Positions 43,882 to 51,652 of a stretch of 64,000 bases of DNA are shown here, piece after piece. The notes beneath the pieces were generated by a model. It searched no databases. It was not told the DNA's origin and worked only from the letters and a program-made list of their open reading frames with translations. The translations under genes were made by a program, and so were the position numbers. How positions within the stretch are numbered: position 1 is the first letter of the stretch; the number at the start of each line of letters is the position of its first letter. The stretch comes from Candidatus Paceibacterota bacterium (GTDB lineage Bacteria; Verrucomicrobiota; Verrucomicrobiia; Limisphaerales; UBA8199). The stretch is taken from positions 124,001-188,000 of the forward strand of contig DAOTCE010000001.1 in NCBI GenBank assembly GCA_035452965.1. The letters are read 5' to 3'.

Positions 43882-45332
43882 ATCTCTTCTTGCTCAATCA
43901 CGAACTGCTGGTGCTGGCCCTCGGTCTTGGGCTGCTCCTCGTGGATTTGTGGCTGCCCACGCCTGCCAAGCGCAAGCTCGGCTACGCCGCCGCGCTGGGT
44001 GTGGGGTTGATTCTGCTCTACAGCCTTTGCTGTGTCCGGCTCGTGCCCGGTCAAACGGTGCATTACGCCTTTGGCCAGATGTACGCGCTCGACCACCTGG
44101 CACTGTTCTTCAAACGCTTCTTTCTGCTGGCCGCCCTCATCGTCCTGCTCATCTCGGTCGAATTTGCTGACCGCATCGCCGCCGGCATCGCCGAGTTCTA
44201 CGCGCTGACTCTGTTTGCCCTTTCGGGCATGCTGTTCGCCGCCTCCGTGAACGATTTCGCCCTGCTGTTCGTTTCGCTCGAACTGATCACCGTTACCTTC
44301 TACGTGCTCACCAGTTTCCAGCGCGCCCGGGTGGCCTCCCTGGAGGCGGGCGTGAAGTATCTGATCATCGGCGCGTTGTCCACCGGCTTCACCGTTTTCG
44401 GCATTGCGCTGGTCTATGGCCTGTCCCAAACGCTGAACTTCGGCGGGCTGGCGGGGGTGGCCGCGCACTTGTGCGGCAACAAGATCTTCCTCTTCGGCCT
44501 CGTGCTGATCCTGGTCGGCCTGGGTTTCAAGATCGCCGCGTTTCCCTTCCAGATTTGGGCGCCGGATGTCTATCAAGGCGCGCCCACGCCGGTGACGGCG
44601 TTCCTCGCCGTGGGATCGAAAGCCGCCGGCTTCGCCCTGCTGCTGCGGGTGCTCTTCATCGCCGTGCCGGACATCACGGCGCAGTGGTCCAACCTCCTGA
44701 TTATCCTTTCCGGCGTCTCCATTCTCTATGGCAACCTCTGCGCCATTCCGCAGCGCAACCTCAAGCGGTTGCTCGGCTATTCGAGCATCGCGCACGCCGG
44801 CTACATGCTCCTGGGCGTCGCCGCCCTCAGCGCGGCCGGCCGGTCCGCCGTCCTCTATTACCTCAGCGGTTACCTCTTCACCGTGCTGGCCGCCTTCACC
44901 GTGCTTTGTCTGGCGCTGCGACAAGTGGAAGGCGAGGACATTGGCGCCCTGGCCGGCCTGCACCGGCGTTCGCCCCTGCTGGCGGTGACAATGACGCTGG
45001 CCATGGCCTCGCTCGCCGGCATCCCGCCGCTGGCCGGCTTCTTCGGGAAGTTCCTGCTGCTCAAGGCTGTGCTCGAACAGGCCCCCGCGAATGCCGGATA
45101 TTATTGCCTGACCTTCACCGCCCTGGCCGGCGTGGTGATATCCATCTACTACTACTTCGGCGTCGTGCGGGCCATATACTGGTTCCAGGACACACCCGAT
45201 CTTTCCCCCATCTCGATCTCCCGGCCCATCCGTGTTGCCATTTACGCCTGCATCGCCGGCATGTTCTACCTCGGTATATTCCCCGGCGCGATTGTGAATC
45301 TGGCGGCCGAGGCGGTCAGGGTGTTGCGGTAA
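43878..45332 (+). CDS. nuoN: NADH-quinone oxidoreductase subunit N
   Basis: 484 residues, about 14 membrane helices. SLELITVTFYVLTSFQR, KIAAFPFQIWAPDVYQGAPTPVTAFL in two parts and NLKRLLGYSSIAHAGYMLLG mark the family. It is the third antiporter-like pump and the last gene of the operon. A 72-bp gap without a clear terminator separates it from the lyase gene. Confidence 0.94.
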   Translation: MNLFLLNHELLVLALGLGLLLVDLWLPTPAKRKLGYAAALGVGLILLYSLCCVRLVPGQTVHYAFGQMYALDHLALFFKRFFLLAALIVLLISVEFADRIAAGIAEFYALTLFALSGMLFAASVNDFALLFVSLELITVTFYVLTSFQRARVASLEAGVKYLIIGALSTGFTVFGIALVYGLSQTLNFGGLAGVAAHLCGNKIFLFGLVLILVGLGFKIAAFPFQIWAPDVYQGAPTPVTAFLAVGSKAAGFALLLRVLFIAVPDITAQWSNLLIILSGVSILYGNLCAIPQRNLKRLLGYSSIAHAGYMLLGVAALSAAGRSAVLYYLSGYLFTVLAAFTVLCLALRQVEGEDIGALAGLHRRSPLLAVTMTLAMASLAGIPPLAGFFGKFLLLKAVLEQAPANAGYYCLTFTALAGVVISIYYYFGVVRAIYWFQDTPDLSPISISRPIRVAIYACIAGMFYLGIFPGAIVNLAAEAVRVLR

Positions 45333-45404
45333 GCCCGGCAGCGCGAAATGCGGCAGAATGAACTCGTCTGAGCGTTTGATTCAGGCGAAAGTAAGCGGGA
45401 CTGT

Positions 45405-47318
45405 ATGAGCATGAAACCGAGCCCGGCCACACCGCCGAACACCACGCGCCAGCTCGCCGCATTCTGTGCGGTGCTGGCCTCCGCCTTCATCGGGTTTAGC
45501 GCCGAACCGCCTTCCCAGGAGCAGATCCTGCAAAAGGCTGCGCCGATCCCGGGGCATCCGCGGCTGTTTTGGACCGCCCGGGACGAGGCGGGCGTGCGCG
45601 AGAAGATCAAGTCCGACCGGCAGATGAAGGCGGTTTGGGAAGCGGTGCGCCTCACGGCGGATGAGATGCTGACGGAACCCGCGGTAACTTACCGGAAGGA
45701 TGGACGGCGGCTGCTGGGGCGGTCGCGTGAGGCGCTGGGGCGCATGATGCATCTTGCTTTCGCCTTCCGCGTGACGGGCGACCAGCGCTACGCGGAGCGC
45801 GCGATGGCGGAAATGAAGGCCATGGCCGCCATGCCGAACTGGAACCCATCCCATTTCCTTGACACGGCGGAAATGACGATGGCCATCGCGGTGGGTTACG
45901 ACTGGCTATACGAGCAACTGTCGCCCGAGTTGCGCCAGGCGAGCCGCGAGGCCATTGAAACAAAGGGATTGGGCCAATATCTGAAGCCGGGGGCGAGGCT
46001 CGGCTGGGAGCATGGGCGGAATAACTGGAACCAGGTTTGCCATGCCGGGATGGTCGCGGGCGCGCTGGCGCTGCTCGAAGCCAACCCGGACCGGGCGGCG
46101 GAGGTGGTGCGGCGCGCGCTCGTTGGCCTGCCCTACGCCATGAAAGTCTATAATCCGGACGGGACTTACCCGGAAGGTCCCAGTTATTGGAACTACGGCA
46201 CGAGCTTCAACGTGATGCTGATCACGATGCTCGAATCGGTGTTCGGCACCGATTTCGACCTTAGCCGCAGCCCGGGTTTCCTGAAGTCGGGCGAGTTCAT
46301 GCTGAACATCATTGGCCCAACGCGCCGGACGTTCAGCTTCAGCGACTGCGGCACGGGCACGGGTTTTTCTCCGGCTATGACATGGTTTGCGGCGCGCACG
46401 GATCGGCCGGACCTGCTGTGGTTTGAAACGGAGATGCTCGAGCGGGAACTGGCTGCGATTCGGAAAAGCAAGGGCCGGCAGCAAGGGGGCCGGTTTCTTC
46501 CGCTGGTCTTGGTGTGGGCCAAGGCGGGGCTCAAGCCCGAGCCGCCGGCTGCTCTGAATTGGCTGGGACAGGGCCAGAACCCGCTGGGTGTCTTCCGCAG
46601 CTCCTGGACCGATACCAACGCGGTGTTCCTCGCGATTAAGGCCGGCACGCCTTCGGCCAGCCACGGGCACATGGATATTGGCTCGTTTATCCTGGATGCG
46701 GACGGCGCGCGATGGTCCCTCGACCTCGGCGCGCAGGACTATAACGCGCTGGAACAAAGGGGCGTCAACTTGTGGGACTTCCGACAGGGATCGGAACGCT
46801 GGAGCATCTTCCGCTACCATAACCGCGCGCACAGCACGTTGCTGGTAGATGAGGCGGAGCAGGTTGTGACCAGCCAGGCGCCCATATCCGAATTCTCCGC
46901 CGACCCGAAGAACGCCTACGCGGTGGTGGATATGAGCGCGACCTATGCCGGCCAGTTGGCCGGCGCCAAACGCCGCTTCGCGCTGCAACCGGACCGCCGG
47001 GTAGTGATCGAGGATCAACTCACCGGCGGGGCCAAGCCTGCCAAGGTGCGTTGGGGAATGGTAACGCCCGCCCGCCTGAAGGCCGACGGCCCCAACCGGG
47101 CCTGGCTGGAGCAAGACGGCAAACGCCTGCGGTTGGAAGTTCTGTCCCCCGCCGAGGTGGAGATTGAATCCTGGCCGGCCGATCCGCCGCCGCGAGACTA
47201 CGATAAGCGCAACCCGGGCGTCAGCATCGTTGGCTTCACTGTGCCGATCGAGGCGGGAGAGAAGCTGGGGCTCAAGGTGTTGCTCCAGCCGGGGGCGAGT
47301 GCAGGAAAGCAGGATTAA
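45405..47318 (+). CDS. Secreted heparinase II/III-family polysaccharide lyase
   Basis: 637 residues. An N-terminal signal-like stretch (LAAFCAVLASAFIGFSAEP) is followed by an alpha-toroid domain (PGHPRLFWT; AMAEMKAMAAMPNWNPSHFLDTAEM in parts; YDWLYEQLSPE; GRNNWNQVC) and a C-terminal Hepar_II_III beta-sandwich (SASHGHMDIGSFILDADG; NRAHSTLLVD). The NNWN and HGHMD segments contain likely catalytic Asn and His. The family cleaves uronate-containing polysaccharides such as heparinoids or alginate by beta-elimination. A hairpin 7 bp after the stop may terminate it. Confidence 0.83.
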   Translation: MSMKPSPATPPNTTRQLAAFCAVLASAFIGFSAEPPSQEQILQKAAPIPGHPRLFWTARDEAGVREKIKSDRQMKAVWEAVRLTADEMLTEPAVTYRKDGRRLLGRSREALGRMMHLAFAFRVTGDQRYAERAMAEMKAMAAMPNWNPSHFLDTAEMTMAIAVGYDWLYEQLSPELRQASREAIETKGLGQYLKPGARLGWEHGRNNWNQVCHAGMVAGALALLEANPDRAAEVVRRALVGLPYAMKVYNPDGTYPEGPSYWNYGTSFNVMLITMLESVFGTDFDLSRSPGFLKSGEFMLNIIGPTRRTFSFSDCGTGTGFSPAMTWFAARTDRPDLLWFETEMLERELAAIRKSKGRQQGGRFLPLVLVWAKAGLKPEPPAALNWLGQGQNPLGVFRSSWTDTNAVFLAIKAGTPSASHGHMDIGSFILDADGARWSLDLGAQDYNALEQRGVNLWDFRQGSERWSIFRYHNRAHSTLLVDEAEQVVTSQAPISEFSADPKNAYAVVDMSATYAGQLAGAKRRFALQPDRRVVIEDQLTGGAKPAKVRWGMVTPARLKADGPNRAWLEQDGKRLRLEVLSPAEVEIESWPADPPPRDYDKRNPGVSIVGFTVPIEAGEKLGLKVLLQPGASAGKQD

Positions 47319-47324
47319 CAAGGT

Positions 47325-47352
47325 GCGGGGCAGGCCAGGACGCCTGCCCTGC
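47325..47352 (+). terminator. Hairpin after the lyase gene, possible terminator
   Basis: GCGGGGCAGGC and GCCTGCCCTGC pair over 11 bp (one G-T) around a 6-nt loop, starting 7 bp after the stop codon. There is no U-run, so it may act as a 3' stabiliser or a factor-assisted terminator. Confidence 0.42.
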
Positions 47353-47405
47353 TTGGTCCAGCGCCCCGCCAGGCAAAGCGGCACAGTAGTCCCTCTGCCT
47401 GGTCG

Positions 47406-47426
47406 GGCGCTTTCGCCGAAAGCGCC
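47406..47426. repeat. 21-bp inverted repeat
   Basis: GGCGCTTTCG and CGAAAGCGCC flank one base. It lies in the 270-bp gap between the lyase and the glycogen-binding gene. It is possibly a second transcription stop or protein site, and nothing decides between them. Confidence 0.4.
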
Positions 47427-47495
47427 ACCGTTTGGCCGCCTCGGCGGGGCAGTCCCACCCAAGACTGAGGCTTTGCAGGCACAGGCGGATGATAT

Positions 47496-47523
47496 TTGAC
47501 AGGCTGGCATTGGGGCCTACCTT
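47496..47523 (+). promoter_or_regulatory. Possible promoter for the glycogen-binding gene
   Basis: TTGACA is perfect at 47496-47501. TACCTT at 47518-47523 with a 16-bp spacer is a weak -10. It is 66 bp before the ATG at 47589, and AGGAAGG lies 10 bp before that ATG. Confidence 0.35.
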
Positions 47524-47588
47524 TCCATGACTCAAATTGGTATCGCGTAGGTCAGGAACGAGAATAGCAGCAACAGGAAGGACATATT

Positions 47589-47942
47589 ATGGCGAAAGCA
47601 GACGAAGCAAAGTCGGTTCAGGAGTTCTTTTACAGCGCTCCTGAGGCGAATAGTGTTCAGCTGGTAGGGGACTTCACGCATTGGCAACGCCAGCCCATCA
47701 ATTTGGCCAAAGGGCCCGGTGGGGTCTGGAAGACGTCTGTGAATCTGGCCCCCGGCACCTACCACTACCGGTTCCTCGTGGACGGGCAATGGCGCGATGA
47801 TCCACAATGCACGCTCAGAATTCCTAACATCTTCGGAACAAACAACATGGTGCGCGAGGTGGGCGGCGGAGCGGAGGTTGAGGCTCAGGCGCAATCTGCG
47901 GCAAGGAAACCCGGCCGGCGCAGGGCCAGCAAGAACGGTTAG
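47589..47942 (+). CDS. Stand-alone glycogen-binding (CBM48/AMPK-beta-like) protein
   Basis: 117 residues. The isoamylase-N/AMPK glycogen-binding fold is evident: VQLVGDFTHWQRQPINLAK, then GVWKTSVNLAPGTYHYRFLVDGQW and DPQC. Trp and Lys residues in these strands usually contact the glucan. No catalytic domain is attached. The basic tail (AARKPGRRRASKNG) could contact nucleic acid or another acid partner. Such single-domain proteins may target enzymes to glycogen. AGGAAGG gives a good ribosome-binding site. Confidence 0.82.
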   Translation: MAKADEAKSVQEFFYSAPEANSVQLVGDFTHWQRQPINLAKGPGGVWKTSVNLAPGTYHYRFLVDGQWRDDPQCTLRIPNIFGTNNMVREVGGGAEVEAQAQSAARKPGRRRASKNG

Positions 47943-48069
47943 GCGATTGGGCGGTCTCGCGAAGTGTCAATCAGCCTTCGTCAGGTCGTTCCCGCATTTG
48001 CACGTGCCCGGTGCTGACCGATACCCAGCGGCACGCCCGTTGCGTTATTGCTTGCGACCGCGCGCCGTT

Positions 48070-48630
48070 TCAGTTGTGTGACAGATCCTCGGGCGCTTGG
48101 GCTAGAATCCGGAATAGTCCGCCCTTCCGCCGCAGGATGACCTGCCAGAGCTGTTCGGGCGCGGTGTCGAATACCAGTTCGAGGGAGGCTGGATGCTTCA
48201 GCCAGGCTTTGCGTTTCATCTCGTCCTCGAGCTGGCCCGGACTCCAGCCGGCGTAGCCGGCGAAGAGCTTGAGCTTGCGCGTCGGCGAAAACGACTCGCT
48301 CATTTCCAACAGGTCATCCACTGAATGGCCCAGGCTGAGGTTGGGCATCACGTTGGCGTCCGCCATGAAGGTGTCCGAGAGCAGGAAACTGAGCGCCGAC
48401 GGCTGGACCGGCCCGCCCACGTAGAGCGGGAAGCTCTTGAGCGTGTCCGGCAGGTCGGCGACGATCATCTCGCCGACGTTGCTGCCGGAGGCGCGGTTGA
48501 GCACCAGGCCGAAGGCCCCCTCCGCGTCGTGCTGACAAATCAACACCACCGTGCGCTGGAAGAACGACCCGAGCAACTGGCCGCTGTCCAGGAGCAACTG
48601 ACCTTTCAAGTATTTCTGCTTCTCTGCCAT
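48070..48630 (-). CDS. yqgE: YqgE/AlgH family protein (UPF0301)
   Basis: 186 residues. Signatures are GQLLLDSGQLLGSFFQRTVVLICQHD in pieces, GAFGLVLNRASG, VYVGGPVQP-like YVGGPVQPSALSFL and LFAGYAGWSPGQLEDE. The fold is known; the biochemical role is not settled, though AlgH has been linked to alginate regulation in Pseudomonas. It is divergent from the 39-residue lipoprotein gene with 55 bp between starts. Confidence 0.88.
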   Translation of the reverse strand: MAEKQKYLKGQLLLDSGQLLGSFFQRTVVLICQHDAEGAFGLVLNRASGSNVGEMIVADLPDTLKSFPLYVGGPVQPSALSFLLSDTFMADANVMPNLSLGHSVDDLLEMSESFSPTRKLKLFAGYAGWSPGQLEDEMKRKAWLKHPASLELVFDTAPEQLWQVILRRKGGLFRILAQAPEDLSHN

Positions 48631-48685
48631 ACTGCTGAGACCGTCTTACACTTGCCTCACCGCCAATCTGGATTAAACTTTCCGC

Positions 48686-48805
48686 ATGTCAAAACTTTGT
48701 CTGCTCCTGCTGCTCGCCGGCGCGCTGCTCGTGGCGGCTGGGTGCCAGAACCACTCCGGCAGCCGGGATTACATCCCCGGCAAAGGCTGGGTGCCCAACG
48801 ATTGA
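48686..48805 (+). CDS. Small predicted lipoprotein (39 aa)
   Basis: The 39-residue frame begins MSKLCLLLLLAGALLVAAGC. This is a short basic n-region, a hydrophobic core and a lipobox with Cys20. The mature peptide has only 20 residues (NHSGSRDYIPGKGWVPND after the Cys-Gln). It resembles entericidin-sized lipoproteins in length only. No clear Shine-Dalgarno is seen. The signal sequence is strong enough to support a real gene, but the function is unknown. Confidence 0.6.
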   Translation: MSKLCLLLLLAGALLVAAGCQNHSGSRDYIPGKGWVPND

Positions 48806-48999
48806 GCGCGGCAGGCGCGGCTGGGGTATCCCGACAGCCGCCGCGTTTTGCGGGGTGCGCAGCCCTGCGATGCCACGGAGGGGCCGACGAACCGCCGGCC
48901 CGGAAGTCCGCAAGGGAGGGGGTATGGCGCCGGGTTACGGTGGCCAGGGGATATCCTGCACCGCAAGCGTCAGATGCGGTTCTCTCACCCCATTAGCAG

Positions 49000-51315
49000 C
49001 TACTTGCCCACCGCAAACGCGTACAGGTTGCCGTCATAGCCCCCAAGGTAGAGACGGTCGCCGGCGATGAAGGGTGATGAGGCGATCGGCACACCCAGGG
49101 AGTAGCTCCCCAGCTTCGCGCCGTCCGCAAGCCTGAGGGCATGGACCGCGCCGTCGCTGGCGCCGACATAGACGGTGTCGCCCAGAATGGCTGGGGAACT
49201 GTTCACGTCGCTGCCGCCGCGCTGGTAGGGCTGCAATGACGAGAGGCTGGGGCCCGTTTGCGCGGCCCAGAGGAGCGAGCCATCCGTGGTCGCGAAGGCG
49301 CAGACACGGCCGTCGGCGGTGCCCATGACCAGCTTATCGCCCGCGAGTGCGGGCGCGGAGGCGGTATCGCCGACTTGTTCTTTGCCGGTCCAAAGGAGTT
49401 TGCCGCCGGCCAGGTCCAACGCGCAGAGGGCGTTATTCCTCGTCGTGTAGAGAGTATTGCCGACGGCCAGGCAGCCGTTGAACCGCCCGTCCAGTTTCCA
49501 GAGCATTTCGCCGGTCTTGGCGTCGAGGGCCCAGGCGCCGTTGCGAGTGGTGAGGAGCAGCTTGCGGCCGGCGATGGTCGGCACGGTGTAACTGCTGGGC
49601 CACCAGTCGCTCTGGCCGTGGCGCTTGTCCCAGATGCGGCGGCCGGTCTGCGTCTCGAAGGCGGCGATGTAGGAGTGCGCTCCGACATAAACCACTCCGT
49701 CATGGGCGGTGGTGGCGGCGACTTCCCAACGCTCGCGCTCGCGGTCCAGCTCGGCTTTCCACAACAGCTTGCCGGTGGCCTCGTCGAGGGCGTAGAGCCA
49801 GCCCGCCACGCTCGTCGCGAATATGCGCCCGTCGGCGGCGGCAATGTTGTTCTTCACGGCGCTGTCGGTGGCAAAGTGCCATAGGCGCTTGCCGCTGGCG
49901 GCGAAGGCCGACACGCCGCAGCGCTTGAGATCGCCCTGGTCATCAATGCCCACCGCCACGCAGTCGTTGCCCTTTCGCGGCGAGGAGATGCCGATAAAGC
50001 CGCCGGTGGAAGCGGCCCACTTCAACTGCAGCGGCGGCTTGGGTTCAGTGGCAGAGCCCGCCTGATCAGCAAGCTGGAAGCTGGCCTCCGCTTGCCACGT
50101 CTCGCCGTTAACGGCGCGGATGTCGGCTACCAGCGTTTGCTCTCCCCGGGCTCCGGCCGGCAGCTTCAAATCGCCCAGCCACGTCCACGGACTGGCGCGC
50201 TTGAGCGCCACGCGCCGGCCCGCCGCGCGGCACTCCACGGCGGCGACCTCGATGCGGCTGTCGTAGGCGTTGACCACCACGGGGAGCCGGTTCTTTTCCG
50301 TTACACAAGTTCCACTGGGTGACACCACCGCCGCATGATGTTTGAAACCGCCCAGGCGCAGTTCATTGTCCACCTTGCCGCCCTTGATCTCCAGGAGGCG
50401 GAAGCTGCGCGGATGCCGATCAATTCCGCCGAACCGCAGCGGCGGTGTGTTCAAGTCCAGCACGCCCAGGCCCTGCTCGACCCGGTTCCCGTGCCAATGC
50501 CCGCTAAGCACCGCCACGGCGCCAAGCTGCTTGAGGTATTCCACCTGCCGGCGCGTCGGCAGGTAATGCAGCGCGAACACCCGCGCCGCCCCCTTCGGCG
50601 CCGCGGCCAGGTCTTTCTCGATCCAGGCCTTTTGCTGCTCATCGAAGCTCATGCAGTTGAGCATGACGAAGTGGCCGTCCCCGACGTTGAATGAGTAATG
50701 GTCGGGCCCCAGGTACTGATGGTAATGGGCCATCGAACCGGGAGCCTTGACGTCGTGGTTGCCGGGCACGTTGAAGAGCGGAATCCGGAACCCGGCCATC
50801 GCGCGCACGTAGTTCTCGAACTCGGGCGTTTCCTTTCCATTGTTCACCAGGTCGCCCGTGGCGATCACAAACGCGGCCGCCGGCTGCAACGCGTTGATCT
50901 CCTCGATGTCCTCGCTGAACGTGCTGACGGTATCCTCCTTCTGTGTGATGTGGATATCCGTGATCTGCACAAACCGCACCCCGCTACGGCGCGACGCTTC
51001 CCAGTCCACCAGCCCGAAGTCCGCGGCTTTGCCCGCCGCCGCCGTGGCATAGAAGCTCCGGCTCGCCCGGTAGCCCCGAGGCAGCGTGACAAACACCAGC
51101 CGGCCGGGCTCTGTCTCCAGTTGGTAATCACCGCGCTTCGAAGTGAGCACCACCGCGTTGCCGTCGGAGACCGCGACCCGGCCCAGTCCAGGCTCCGTTG
51201 CCTGGGCCACGCCATCGCCGTTCCGGTCCGCGAACACCCGGCCCGATACTGACATACCCCACGCCGGGCTGGTTATGGCCGCAGTGAGCAGCGCGGATAG
51301 GCACCATTTCTTCAT
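49000..51315 (-). CDS. Secreted calcineurin-like phosphoesterase fused to PQQ-type beta-propeller
   Basis: 771 residues from the ATG at 51315, where the signal peptide MKKWCLSALLTAAITSPAWG begins; upstream in-frame codons (to 51564) lack coding character. The domains run as follows: a short SdrD-like beta domain (VFADRNGDGVAQ; 25-100), a metallophosphoesterase core with ITDIHI, ATGDLVNNG, VPGNHD and LSGHWHGN (about 105-300), a linking beta domain, and from about 430 a PQQ/WD-like propeller with repeated blades such as LYALDEATGKLLWKAEL and VYVGASDGAVHALRLADG. It is exported. The substrate may be a phosphodiester or phospho-lipid; the propeller may bind ligand or substrate. Confidence 0.8.
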   Translation of the reverse strand: MKKWCLSALLTAAITSPAWGMSVSGRVFADRNGDGVAQATEPGLGRVAVSDGNAVVLTSKRGDYQLETEPGRLVFVTLPRGYRASRSFYATAAAGKAADFGLVDWEASRRSGVRFVQITDIHITQKEDTVSTFSEDIEEINALQPAAAFVIATGDLVNNGKETPEFENYVRAMAGFRIPLFNVPGNHDVKAPGSMAHYHQYLGPDHYSFNVGDGHFVMLNCMSFDEQQKAWIEKDLAAAPKGAARVFALHYLPTRRQVEYLKQLGAVAVLSGHWHGNRVEQGLGVLDLNTPPLRFGGIDRHPRSFRLLEIKGGKVDNELRLGGFKHHAAVVSPSGTCVTEKNRLPVVVNAYDSRIEVAAVECRAAGRRVALKRASPWTWLGDLKLPAGARGEQTLVADIRAVNGETWQAEASFQLADQAGSATEPKPPLQLKWAASTGGFIGISSPRKGNDCVAVGIDDQGDLKRCGVSAFAASGKRLWHFATDSAVKNNIAAADGRIFATSVAGWLYALDEATGKLLWKAELDRERERWEVAATTAHDGVVYVGAHSYIAAFETQTGRRIWDKRHGQSDWWPSSYTVPTIAGRKLLLTTRNGAWALDAKTGEMLWKLDGRFNGCLAVGNTLYTTRNNALCALDLAGGKLLWTGKEQVGDTASAPALAGDKLVMGTADGRVCAFATTDGSLLWAAQTGPSLSSLQPYQRGGSDVNSSPAILGDTVYVGASDGAVHALRLADGAKLGSYSLGVPIASSPFIAGDRLYLGGYDGNLYAFAVGK

Positions 51316-51652
51316 TGGCCCAATCATCAATGTCTTCGCGTTGGTGGAGGAGAGGTCGGGGAGATCTGCTCCCGGAGGGTGTGCAAAATCGGTCATTGTC
51401 CAGATCATTTCGCAGACGAGCGCAGGCTTGTCAACGAAAACGAGGTCACGCCGGCTTTCGGCCTTCAGAAATGCCTGCGCTGCCACCTTCGCCCGGTGGC
51501 AGCGCTGGGTTGTGCCGGTCGGGGCATTTGTGCTGGCGAGGCCGGTGCCAGTGCGGCGGGCCACGGCGGCCTCGGGAGTTCAATCGGCCGGGTTGGTCGA
51601 GGTTTGCAAATATGGTTGGGCTATTCCCCCCGAGAGGCGTTAGACTATCGCC
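51316..51652. other. 337 bp divergent intergenic region upstream of polA
   Basis: Between the phosphoesterase gene (minus) and polA (plus). It contains a perfect hairpin at 51477-51505. No firm promoter was found for either gene. Confidence 0.5.
51477..51505. repeat. Perfect 11-bp stem-loop upstream of polA
   Basis: GCGCTGCCACC and GGTGGCAGCGC flank the 7-nt loop TTCGCCC. The position 148 bp before the polA ATG, between divergent genes, makes a terminator unlikely. It could be a protein site or part of a leader RNA. Confidence 0.5.

Noticed and set aside
43470..44963. 497-codon antisense frame across nuoM and nuoN
   Set aside because: Rich in Gln, Glu, His and Arg, as expected from reading hydrophobic membrane genes backwards; no start signal or family.
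45906..47510. 534-codon antisense frame over the heparinase-like lyase
   Set aside because: The plus strand carries conserved lyase motifs; the antisense product shows no domain.
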